A DNA stretch of 64,000 nucleotides. It comes from an uncultured Rhodobiaceae bacterium. Its GTDB lineage: Bacteria; Pseudomonadota; Alphaproteobacteria; RS24. The stretch's first letter is position 1, and every line of letters begins with the position of its first letter. Under the pieces are notes generated by a model that worked only from the letters and a program-made list of their open reading frames with translations, searched no databases and was not told the DNA's origin. Positions 16,246 to 23,352 of this stretch are shown piece by piece. Position numbers and translations under genes: made by a program. Location of the stretch: positions 682,001 through 746,000 of the forward strand of contig CALCUM010000002.1 in the NCBI GenBank assembly GCA_937907245.1, read 5' to 3'.

Positions 16246-16940
16246 CGCGAGACCCTCGCCCCGTGGAACAAATTGGTTTGGGAATTTTTGCCAAAACAGC
16301 CGCGCTTTCGCCCGTAAAAACACGCTTGGCCGCGAGCCTTGGTAAAGCGGAAGCCGAGCAGTTTTATCAGTTAAGTGTTCTGGCAATTGAGCAGCTGGCT
16401 CTGGCTTTACCCAAGGCCATCCGCCCGCATTGGGCCATCGCAGAAGCCGACGGACTTGACCAACCTCAATGGCAGAAGTTGCCGCGTTTTTGGACGGGCG
16501 ATGGCGATTTGGGCGCGCGCCTGCATCAGGTCTATACCAAATTACGCCAAAGCCATGGCGCAGCCATGTTGATGGGAACCGACAGCCCGCAATTGACGCC
16601 TAGCCTGCTCGAGGAAGCGCAAAAGCATCTCGTACAAGACCCCAACGCCATCGTGCTTGGCCCGTGTTCTGATGGCGGGTTTTATTTATTTGCTGGCGGC
16701 GTAGACATTCCGCAATCTTGCTGGACGAGCGTAACCTACAGCGAAAGCACGACGCGACAGCAATTGGTTGGCCAGCTCCGTCAACTGGACTTAGAAATTC
16801 ACTATCTGCCCGAGCAGCAAGATGTGGATGTGGCGGCAGATTTGGTTGAGCTGCGCGAAAGCTTGGCTGCTGAGGCGAGCTTACTCTCGGCTCAAAAACA
16901 ATTGCTAGACTGGTTAAGCCGAACAGCTACCGCCCCCTAA
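16209..16940 (+). CDS. DUF2064 / rSAM-associated transferase 1-like protein (TIGR04282 type)
   Basis: A 243-residue GT-A/nucleotidyltransferase-fold protein of the DUF2064 family, distantly CofC-like. It has LGIFAKTAALSPVKTRLA (24-41), GTDSPQLTP (123-131) and GPCSDGGFYLFA (151-162), the three hallmark segments. The start may be 16209 or the ATG at 16236; neither has a strong ribosome site, and both overlap the upstream gene. The 3' end overlaps the convergent radical SAM gene by 27 bp. By analogy with arsenosugar-type clusters, it may activate or transfer a ribose derivative, but this is inference. Confidence 0.8.
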   Translation: MAQTMDACEMPIARDPRPVEQIGLGIFAKTAALSPVKTRLAASLGKAEAEQFYQLSVLAIEQLALALPKAIRPHWAIAEADGLDQPQWQKLPRFWTGDGDLGARLHQVYTKLRQSHGAAMLMGTDSPQLTPSLLEEAQKHLVQDPNAIVLGPCSDGGFYLFAGGVDIPQSCWTSVTYSESTTRQQLVGQLRQLDLEIHYLPEQQDVDVAADLVELRESLAAEASLLSAQKQLLDWLSRTATAP

Positions 16941-17837
16941 AACGCAAAATTTTGCACAATGCGCATGGTTCAGTTTCACCCGCTCACTGGCTTGCTTCAG
17001 CGTAGTGCCAATTTCAAATTCTTCTTCATACGGCAGTAAGGTACAGGCCAGCACAGTGGGTTTTTCGGCACCTTTGCGCTTCACCACCATGCGCGAGGTA
17101 GCGCACATCATGTCGTTCGGGTCTACGTTCAAAATGCCCCAGCATTCGGTGGTGATTTCAGGCACTTCCGCGCCTTCATCCATTTCGGGAAACAGCATTA
17201 ATTCTTTTGGATTTTGGGCGTCTACGCTCACGCCTAATGATTTAAAAAGACGCGCAAACCCATGGCGCAAATCGTCTTCTTTATCGTTCCAGCGCGTGCG
17301 GCCCGCAACATCGATGGTAAAGCCGAACGCGGACAGCCATTGAAGCCCTTTCACCATAGGCTCCCATGTGTTTTCGCCGCGTTCTTCTTCATGCAGGGCT
17401 TGGCTAAAGTGATCGACCGAAATGCGCAGCACCATTTGGCTGCCATAGCGTGACAGCACGCTCAGGAGAGCTTCGCGTTTATGCTCCATGGGCTTCATGG
17501 CATTGGTTAACACCAGAAGCTCAAACCCGCGCTCTAAAATCAACTCGATGATTGGCATAATATCGGGGTTCATGAAAGGCTCCCCGCCGGTGATGCCAAT
17601 TTGTTGCGTACCTAAACCCTCTTCGGCAATTTCATCCAAATAGCTGCGCACATCTGCCAGCGTTAGATACACCAACCGATCATTCGTCGGGCTAGATTCG
17701 ATGTAACAATGCCCACACTGAATATTGCATAAAGTGCCTGTATTGAGCCAAAGGGTCTCGAGCTTGGTTAAATCGACCCAAGCGCGCGCCTCGCCATCGG
17801 CGGTAACATCCGGATTTACAAATTTCATCATAGCCAC
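16914..17837 (-). CDS. Radical SAM protein of unknown function with C-terminal Cys-rich region
   Basis: A 307-residue radical SAM enzyme. Cys37, Cys41 and Cys44 (TLCNIQCGHCY) form the CxxxCxxC site for the [4Fe-4S]-SAM cluster. GITGGEPF (81-88) is the SAM-binding GGE motif. Six more cysteines (232, 245, 265, 294, 298, 305) lie in the C-terminal third, ending HCAKFCVLGGGSCSA, and could hold an auxiliary Fe-S cluster of SPASM/twitch type. It is not the classic ArsS/selenodomain protein, whose C-terminal domain differs. The start could be GTG at 17837 or the ATGs at 17831/17828. It converges on, and overlaps by 27 bp, the TIGR04282-type gene. Substrate unknown. Confidence 0.82.
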   Translation of the reverse strand: MAMMKFVNPDVTADGEARAWVDLTKLETLWLNTGTLCNIQCGHCYIESSPTNDRLVYLTLADVRSYLDEIAEEGLGTQQIGITGGEPFMNPDIMPIIELILERGFELLVLTNAMKPMEHKREALLSVLSRYGSQMVLRISVDHFSQALHEEERGENTWEPMVKGLQWLSAFGFTIDVAGRTRWNDKEDDLRHGFARLFKSLGVSVDAQNPKELMLFPEMDEGAEVPEITTECWGILNVDPNDMMCATSRMVVKRKGAEKPTVLACTLLPYEEEFEIGTTLKQASERVKLNHAHCAKFCVLGGGSCSA

Positions 17838-17904
17838 TTGCGGTTATCTCAAAAGGAACTTTTATCTTAAAGTTTCAGGCTCTTATTTACCAGTTATGCT
17901 TTCA

Positions 17905-18000
17905 AGAAAGGCTGGGATGGCGACCCCATAACCTTGTTCCTTAAGGGCGCGCATTCAGCTTGCTTTTGGACAAGCGTCGCATGTGTCGTCACAGCCCTAT
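17905..18000 (-). other. Possible structured RNA or gene remnant downstream of tRNA-Pro
   Basis: On the minus strand this segment starts GGGCTGTGACGACACATGC and ends GGGTCGCCATCCCAGCC. The ends can pair (GGCTG/CAGCC and CGAC/GTCG), with an internal GCTTG/CAAGC hairpin. Parts recall the 3' half of 6S RNA (ACGACACAT, CCTTAAGGAACAAGG), but tRNA-Pro occupies the place where the 5' arm should be. One frame also encodes a 23-residue protein-like stretch (MRALKEQGYGVAIPAFLE...). I cannot decide between an RNA, a remnant and chance. Confidence 0.3.
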
Positions 18001-18030
18001 TCGGCAGCAGATTATTGTGATTTCGATAAA

Positions 18031-18107
18031 TGGTCGGGGCTGCAGGACTCGAACCTGCGACCCCCTGGTCCCAAACCAGGTGCGCTACCAGACTGCGCCA
18101 AGCCCCG
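18031..18107 (-). tRNA. tRNA-Pro (anticodon TGG)
   Basis: A complete 77-nt cloverleaf on the minus strand with encoded CCA. The acceptor is CGGGGCT / AGCCCCG. The anticodon stem CCTGG/CCAGG encloses the loop TTTGGGA with TGG, which reads CCA/CCG/CCU. The T-loop is TTCGAGT. A second tRNA-Pro (GGG) lies at 33090. Confidence 0.97.
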
Positions 18108-18154
18108 ACTGACACCTGCTTAATAGAAATGTCTCTGCGTTTCAAGCAAAACAG

Positions 18155-18610
18155 CTACCTATTTTCTAATAATCTAAAAATAGCTGAGCTACGGAAGATT
18201 AACGCGTCCATTGGCGGCTCTTGCGCTTCGCCAACCCAAGCATAAGCATCGACGAACGCGGTCTTGCCAGTGGCCCGCGTTACCCTTGCCGTGCCTTGCA
18301 GCCAATCGCCACTTTCGGCGCTGCGCAAAAACTCCGTGTTGAGCTTAATCGTTACAGAAGACCGCTTCACATCGCGAAACACCGACGTCGCCGCCAGACC
18401 GTCAGCGAAGGAAGACAGAAAACCGCCATGAACAATGCCACGGCTGTTGCAATGACGCTCAAGCAAACGAACGCCTTGGCGGAACGTATCGGGGCTGGCC
18501 CAATGAAACCAAGGCCCATTATGCGTCGTGAAAGGCCCCCGCCGCACACTTAAGCGAAACGGTTCGGGGGCTTGCAACGCCTCTAGGTCAATTTCCGCGA
18601 ATTCAGACAT
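18155..18610 (-). CDS. PaaI-like hotdog-fold thioesterase
   Basis: A 151-residue acyl-CoA thioesterase of the PaaI / 4HBT family. The core reads HCNSRGIVHGGFLSSFADGLAA, where the Asn/His-Gly-Gly and Asp positions match the hotdog active site. The strand SVTIKLNTEFLRSA and the C-terminal segment VTRATGKTAFVDAYAWVG follow. The ATG at 18610 is favoured, as the family's usual N-terminus begins shortly after it. The frame could begin at TTG 18658, inside a repeat, which is less likely. It is downstream of the cold shock gene on the same strand, separated by tandem hairpins. Confidence 0.8.
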   Translation of the reverse strand: MSEFAEIDLEALQAPEPFRLSVRRGPFTTHNGPWFHWASPDTFRQGVRLLERHCNSRGIVHGGFLSSFADGLAATSVFRDVKRSSVTIKLNTEFLRSAESGDWLQGTARVTRATGKTAFVDAYAWVGEAQEPPMDALIFRSSAIFRLLENR

Positions 18611-18636
18611 GTTTGTTTGGTGCCATATGCCTTTGT

Positions 18637-18724
18637 TGAGCGCAAGCTCAAACAACAAAGTAAACCGGTGAGCGCAAGCTCAAACAACAAAGTAAACAGG
18701 TGAGCGCAAGCGCAAACAACAAAG
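18637..18724. repeat. 32-bp tandem repeat carrying GCAA-loop hairpins
   Basis: Copies at 18637-18668 and 18669-18700 are identical but for one base. A third, partial copy runs 18701-18724. Each full copy contains TGAGC-GCAA-GCTCA, a perfect 5-bp stem. In the first copy the stem can extend by pairing TTGT-type and ACAA-type flanks. The array lies between the cold shock gene stop (18743) and the thioesterase start, so it is probably transcribed. Confidence 0.9.
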
Positions 18725-18742
18725 CGATAAGCAGCGAATTGA

Positions 18743-19417
18743 CTACTCGCCGCTCTCGGGCGTCAAAACACTCGGCTCCGGCTGATCTGTGAGTTCCGGT
18801 TGCTCTGTTGGTGCGGGGGCCTCTTGGGGGCTGTCCTCGTGCAAAACCATTTGGCTTTCGCTGGCATTTGATTGCAACCGAGCGCCACTATCAATGCGCT
18901 TCACATCCGTTGCCATCAGCCCCTTAGGGCCATTGCCATATTTAACCAGAATATATTGCCCAGGAACCAAAGCCTCAATTTCAGCCTTTCGCAGCACTTC
19001 CATATGCACGAAAATATCTTCGCCATCCGGCTCGACATTAACAAAGCCGAACCCGCGAATGCGGTTAAACCACTTTACGTGCGCTTGCTGAAATTCGCTA
19101 ATATTGGAAATGCCTGCCAGCACACTTGTCGGCCTTGGGTTGCCAATCGGTACTTGAGCATCCGTATTATCAATCGCCACAATTCGGTCAGCTTGAAGAC
19201 CTTGCGGGCGCTCCACCACAGTGCATTTGATGCGCGCCAGCGGATATAAAGTATCATAGCCGCCCCGACGCAAAGTCGAATGATGGACGAGAACGTCGAC
19301 CCCGCCTGCATCTGGTACTACAAAACCGTATCCTTTAACGGCATCAAACCACTTAACCGTGCCCTCAATGAGAACGGCCTCTTCCGCTGAACTCTCAGCG
19401 GTTTCTACAGGAAACAT
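18743..19417 (-). CDS. Double cold-shock-domain protein
   Basis: A 224-residue protein with two cold shock domains. The first is at ~16-80 (GTVKWFDAVKGYGFVVPD ... DVLVHHSTL) and the second at ~112-175 (VKWFNRIRGFGFVNVE ... DIFVHMEVL). Both keep the RNP1 and RNP2 aromatic residues that bind single-stranded nucleic acid. The C-terminus (~185-224) is a low-complexity Pro/Glu/Thr tail. Such two-domain forms are common in alphaproteobacteria and act as RNA chaperones or regulators. The 162-bp region upstream is AT-rich and probably carries its own promoter and leader. Confidence 0.9.
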   Translation of the reverse strand: MFPVETAESSAEEAVLIEGTVKWFDAVKGYGFVVPDAGGVDVLVHHSTLRRGGYDTLYPLARIKCTVVERPQGLQADRIVAIDNTDAQVPIGNPRPTSVLAGISNISEFQQAHVKWFNRIRGFGFVNVEPDGEDIFVHMEVLRKAEIEALVPGQYILVKYGNGPKGLMATDVKRIDSGARLQSNASESQMVLHEDSPQEAPAPTEQPELTDQPEPSVLTPESGE

Positions 19418-19579
19418 TGCAAAACCTCTATTATTCTTATTGTTTTTATTACTTTAGGTTTACGCCTTTACCGCCTAACGCTACCACAGTTTGAGACCTA
19501 TAAAAGGCAAAAAATATTTCGTCGGCACCCCTACTCTACCATGCTCATGCAGGCGCCTGAATAAGTCTTCAAATCTCGT

Positions 19580-20329
19580 TTAACTGTCTAGGCTTACTAG
19601 ATTATGCAGTGTCGGAGTTATTTCTTCGTTAATGACCAAAGAAGCAGAGCTGTCCAACTCCGTCGGCTCGCGGTTTAGAATAACCAAACGGGCGCCGTTA
19701 TGGCGCGCCAACACGGGAAACCCTGCCGCCGGATAAACCTGCAAAGAAGATCCAATCGCCAGAAATAAATCGCAAGCCAAGCTGGCCGCCTCGGCGCGTT
19801 GCATGGGCGTCTCTGGCATGGCTTGGCCGAACGAAATCGTCGCTGACTTTACAATACCACCACACGCAGAACACATCGGGGCGCGGGCCATTTGGCTCGC
19901 CTCAAAATCCGCGCGGATGGCTTGCATATCTTGGCGCGCATCGCAATCCAGACAGGTGGCGTAAGTGCCATTGCCGTGCAGCTCCACAATATGCTCATCC
20001 GCCACGCCGCTATCTTGATGCAAGTTATCAATGTTCTGGGTAATCAGCGTTTTCACTTTCCCGCTTTGCACTAATTTGGCAATCGCCTTGTGGCCATCAT
20101 TTGGAAAACTTTTGCCCAGCTCATCTGCCATAGCAAATTTGCGGCGCCAGGCTTCAATGCGGTTTTCTTCGCTGGCCATAAAGTCTTGAAACATAATCGG
20201 CGCCATGCGCGTCCATACCCCGCCCGGGCTCCTAAAGTCTGGGATGCCACTATCCGTGCTCATTCCAGCTCCCGTGAAGACAACGACATGCTTTGCCGCC
20301 TCCACCCATTGACGCAGAACTAAACTCAT
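19580..20329 (-). CDS. cobB: Sir2-family NAD-dependent protein deacylase
   Basis: A 249-residue sirtuin. The NAD-binding segment is GAGMSTDSGIPDFRSPGGVW (20-39) and TQNIDNLH is at 98-105. The catalytic His118 is in ELHGNGTYATC. Zinc cysteines are 126, 129, 153 and 156 (CLDC and CSAC). The family removes acetyl or other acyl groups from lysines using NAD+. It overlaps the upstream hydrolase by 4 bp, suggesting translational coupling. CobB-type naming is by family and the targets are unknown. Confidence 0.9.
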   Translation of the reverse strand: MSLVLRQWVEAAKHVVVFTGAGMSTDSGIPDFRSPGGVWTRMAPIMFQDFMASEENRIEAWRRKFAMADELGKSFPNDGHKAIAKLVQSGKVKTLITQNIDNLHQDSGVADEHIVELHGNGTYATCLDCDARQDMQAIRADFEASQMARAPMCSACGGIVKSATISFGQAMPETPMQRAEAASLACDLFLAIGSSLQVYPAAGFPVLARHNGARLVILNREPTELDSSASLVINEEITPTLHNLVSLDS

Positions 20330-21228
20330 AAAATAAGATTTGCCTTATAAAAAATAATTGCCTCATGGATCGCCGCGCGACGCAAATCATTGTCTTGCAA
20401 CAAAGTAAAATGATCGCCAGCATAGCTTGTCAGTCGAGCCAAGGGGCCACACCGTCGCGCAAAATTTTGGGCCGCTTCATTGGAAACCACTTTGTCATTT
20501 TCTCCGATTTGCAACAGCATAGGCACCGCCAAATCATCGGTCAATAAAGACGGATTATTACTCTGCATAGCGCCCTTCAAAAAGCTATCTGGATGCAACT
20601 CGTTCTTCCAAGTTGGCCCTGCCAAATCTGCATAGGTGCTGGCCTCAGCCGAGCCAAGCACAGCAGGCTTCGAGGCCACAACCGGCGCTATTTGCAACAT
20701 TTCTGCTTTGGCGCGCAACCAACCTGTTTTCGCGCGCTTGATAATAGCTTTCATCAGCGCTTGCGAATGGGCGGGCCCACGTTGATAATTTCCAACATTG
20801 GCGGTTAGCACAGGGTCTATCAACGGCACTTGCGCGACAACGGCACGAATTTTTAAATCATCCTTTGCCAAATGGATTACATGCCCACCCGAGAAAGACA
20901 TTCCCCACAGACCAATTCGTTCGGCATCTACATTGCCGTGGCTGCGCAGAAAGTGGATTGCATTGCGCCAATCTTCGCGTTGGCGCGGAACAGATATAAA
21001 TTGGCGCGGCGTTCCATCGCTTTCGCCAAAACCGCGATAATCAAAAACCAGGGCATGAAATCCCTCATCTGCAAAGGCTTGAGCGTAGTCGAACAACCCA
21101 CAGTCCATCGTGCCGCCAAGGCCATGTGCAAGGACAACGCCTGCGCCATTGGCCAGCTTTGCCTCCGGCTCATAAAGCCGTCCTCGGCATGTGTTTCGGG
21201 AAGATTTGAATTCAATTGGGGTGATCAT
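20326..21228 (-). CDS. Alpha/beta hydrolase
   Basis: A 300-residue alpha/beta hydrolase. The oxyanion segment is VVLAHGLGGTMD (31-42), followed by FDYRGFGESDG and the nucleophile elbow GLWGMSFSGGH with probable Ser111. The likely acid/histidine region is at the C-terminus (IGENDKVVSNEAAQNF ... YAGDHFTLL). There is no signal peptide. The overall layout resembles dienelactone-hydrolase/acetyl-xylan-esterase-like cytoplasmic hydrolases. It is the first gene of a two-gene unit with the sirtuin, with a 4-bp overlap. The substrate is not predictable. Confidence 0.82.
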   Translation of the reverse strand: MITPIEFKSSRNTCRGRLYEPEAKLANGAGVVLAHGLGGTMDCGLFDYAQAFADEGFHALVFDYRGFGESDGTPRQFISVPRQREDWRNAIHFLRSHGNVDAERIGLWGMSFSGGHVIHLAKDDLKIRAVVAQVPLIDPVLTANVGNYQRGPAHSQALMKAIIKRAKTGWLRAKAEMLQIAPVVASKPAVLGSAEASTYADLAGPTWKNELHPDSFLKGAMQSNNPSLLTDDLAVPMLLQIGENDKVVSNEAAQNFARRCGPLARLTSYAGDHFTLLQDNDLRRAAIHEAIIFYKANLIL

Positions 21229-21374
21229 GACTGACTCTTATTATTTGCCGTTTCGGGATTTTATTCAAACATGAAGCCAAGCCGAGCGCTACTGTTTTAC
21301 CAAAGGTGCGACGCTAAATAACGCGACAGATTGCCCTCACTGACCTAAAGTGCCTGAAACTTAAGGAGTGGCAG

Positions 21375-21794
21375 TTGAAATACTTACATACAATGGTCCG
21401 CGTGACCGACTTAGACGCATCGTTGGAATTCTATTGCACCCATATGGGGCTGGAAAACCTGGGTAGATATGACATTGAAGAAGGTCGTTTTTCGCTTGTC
21501 TTCTTGGCACCCCCTGGCCAACCCGAGGCGCAGATTGAGCTGACCCATAATTGGGATGAAAAAGAAGTCGATGAAGGCCGCAACTTTGGTCACTTGGCTT
21601 ATCAAGTCGACGATATTTATGCGACTTGCGAAAAACTCAAGCAAGCCGGCATTACAATTAATCGTCCGCCGCGCGATGGACGCATGGCCTTTGTGCGCTC
21701 GCCCGATAATGTGTCGATTGAGCTATTGCAAGCCGGCGATCCCCTGCCCGCGCAAGAGCCTTGGGCTTCGATGGAAAACATAGGCACTTGGTGA
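21375..21794 (+). CDS. gloA: Lactoylglutathione lyase (glyoxalase I)
   Basis: A 139-residue VOC-fold protein matching glyoxalase I: HTMVRVTDLDASLEFY at the N-terminus, ELTHNWDEKE in the middle, and GHLAYQVDDIY and VSIELLQ in the second beta-alpha module. It converts the methylglyoxal-glutathione hemithioacetal to S-lactoylglutathione. Metal ligands correspond to the His, Glu, His and Glu positions of the two modules. The start is TTG, supported by AAGGAG six bases upstream (21363-21368); the next ATG is six codons in and has no such site. The gene at 21800 follows directly. Confidence 0.9.
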   Translation: MKYLHTMVRVTDLDASLEFYCTHMGLENLGRYDIEEGRFSLVFLAPPGQPEAQIELTHNWDEKEVDEGRNFGHLAYQVDDIYATCEKLKQAGITINRPPRDGRMAFVRSPDNVSIELLQAGDPLPAQEPWASMENIGTW

Positions 21795-21799
21795 GGTAA

Positions 21800-22489
21800 T
21801 TGGTAAATTATCTATTCCCGCTGGTCGTGCTGTTGGTTTTGACGACCCTTGATTTCGCCGAAGCGCAATCTCGTCGCAATGACCCACAAGACGCTTTGCG
21901 TCGTCGCCAAATCGAGCGCAAAGCCCAACATAGTCCTTATTGGGACGGCTTCGTGCTGAAGCACCAAGGCAATTGTACGCAAGCCCTAGAGAAATTAGAA
22001 CCTTTGGCCAAACGAGGCTTTGGCTTTGAAGACGCCCAGACTGCGCTTGGCGAATGCCACCTCACGCTCGCTGGATTGCCGGCCGAAGGCGGCACCGCCC
22101 CGCCCCGTGAGGAAATGCTAGCAACGCCAAATTATACCCAAGGCCTCGACTGGTTAACCAAGGCCGCCTTAGCTGGGCATTTTGGCGCGCAAGGCGTCTT
22201 GGTCAGCCTTTATGCCGCCGGATTAGGCCCAACAACCGATGACATAGATGCCGCCGAATGGGCGCATCTTTACCTCACCAACCCGCAGCGTCTAAGCTTG
22301 GGCGCCCCTGTGTTGGTGGCTTTTGCTATTGAAGAATTAGAAAAGAGCATGGATCGCAATCTTTGGTTGCAAGGCAAAGAACGGGCTCGCAATTGGGCGC
22401 CCGTCTACGATCACCCAAGTGCCAATCCAAATGCCAATCCAAATACCAAGCTAAATGACCAAACGGGCGCGCCAAACAAGAACAAATAA
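21800..22489 (+). CDS. Exported Sel1-like repeat protein
   Basis: A 229-residue protein with a signal peptide (hydrophobic residues 3-17, cleavage near AEAQ). Helical repeat units with Sel1 spacing are visible at ~50-85 and ~108-145 (LDWLTKAALAGHFGAQGVLVSLYAAG). The C-terminus is a low-complexity Asn/Pro/Lys tail with NPNANPNTK repeats. The start used is TTG, with GAGG upstream, five bases after the gloA stop, suggesting co-transcription. There is no catalytic motif. It resembles the gene at 341 in type but not closely in sequence. Confidence 0.65.
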   Translation: MVNYLFPLVVLLVLTTLDFAEAQSRRNDPQDALRRRQIERKAQHSPYWDGFVLKHQGNCTQALEKLEPLAKRGFGFEDAQTALGECHLTLAGLPAEGGTAPPREEMLATPNYTQGLDWLTKAALAGHFGAQGVLVSLYAAGLGPTTDDIDAAEWAHLYLTNPQRLSLGAPVLVAFAIEELEKSMDRNLWLQGKERARNWAPVYDHPSANPNANPNTKLNDQTGAPNKNK

Positions 22490-22555
22490 AAGCCATAATC
22501 GAGTGACACTTTAGCCTAACGAAATTTAAGCCAATAAACCTTCAAAGGAAAAATT

Positions 22556-23164
22556 ATGTTTCGAATGGTCTTCCTCCTTAGTTTATTTAGCGCCCTAGCG
22601 GCCCCCGCTATGGCAGCGCAAAAAACCGCCTATTTCGCTGGCGGCTGTTTTTGGTGTACGGAAGCTGATTTTGAAAAAATCGATGGCGTTGGCGATGTGA
22701 TTTCAGGCTTTATGGGCGGCGAGCAAGCCAATCCATCTTATCAAGATGTCGCCTATGGGCGCACCACCCACCGCGAGACCGTAAAAGTGCCCTATGACGA
22801 CACCAAGGTCAGCTTCCAGCAGTTGCTCAGCGCGTTTTGGCGGATGCACGACCCATCCGACCCTAATGGCAGTTTCGTCGACCGTGGGCGCCATTACGGC
22901 AGCGCTATTTTTTATGCCGATAGCACCCAAAAGCGCCTCGCCGAAGGGGCGCTTCGCGCGCTCGACAAAGCCAATAAATTCAACCGCCCTATCGCTACGC
23001 AAATTGCCAAAGCAGGCGCGTTTTATCCAGCAGAAGACTACCATCAGGATTACTATAAAAAGGCGGGCTATAAATATACCTATTACCGCTTCCGCTCGGG
23101 CCGCGATAATTTCATCAAAAAATATTGGGCTAATGACGCAACGCTGTATCAGGCAGAAGAATAA
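22556..23164 (+). CDS. msrA: Peptide-methionine (S)-S-oxide reductase, exported form
   Basis: A 202-residue MsrA with a signal peptide (MFRMVFLLSLFSALAAPAMA, cleavage near residue 20), so it is probably periplasmic. The catalytic motif GGCFWCTEADF gives the nucleophilic cysteine and its partner. FMGGEQANPSYQDVAYG, THRETVKV and HDPSDPNGSFVDRGRHYGSAI are family hallmarks. It repairs oxidised methionine in proteins. The Shine-Dalgarno AAAGGAAAA lies just upstream of the ATG. It is a single gene before tRNA-Glu. Confidence 0.93.
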   Translation: MFRMVFLLSLFSALAAPAMAAQKTAYFAGGCFWCTEADFEKIDGVGDVISGFMGGEQANPSYQDVAYGRTTHRETVKVPYDDTKVSFQQLLSAFWRMHDPSDPNGSFVDRGRHYGSAIFYADSTQKRLAEGALRALDKANKFNRPIATQIAKAGAFYPAEDYHQDYYKKAGYKYTYYRFRSGRDNFIKKYWANDATLYQAEE

Positions 23165-23212
23165 TCTCTACCTTACGTTCAACAGATACGAAAATAAGAA
23201 AACACCAAGTCA

Positions 23213-23287
23213 TGGTACGCCCTAGGGGAATTGAACCCCTCTTTCCAGGTTGAAAACCTGGCGTCCTAACCGATAGACGAAGGGCGC
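23213..23287 (-). tRNA. tRNA-Glu (anticodon TTC)
   Basis: A complete 75-nt cloverleaf on the minus strand with encoded CCA. The acceptor is GCGCCCT / AGGGCGT. The anticodon stem CCAGG/CCTGG encloses TTTTCAA with TTC, which reads GAA/GAG. The T-loop is TTCAATT. It lies between convergent msrA and recJ. Confidence 0.96.
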
Positions 23288-23352
23288 TCCATGAGCTTGG
23301 TCGGCATGATATATCCTTAATCGAGATGCATTTCAAGCCCTTCTAAGCGGCT

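Noticed and set aside
16914-17837. Assignment of the radical SAM gene as arsS
   Set aside because: The CxxxCxxC surroundings and the cysteine-rich C-terminus do not fit the ArsS/DUF3641 layout, and no arsM is in the window.
17894-18145. Minus-strand ORF of 83 residues
   Set aside because: It reads straight through tRNA-Pro (TGG).
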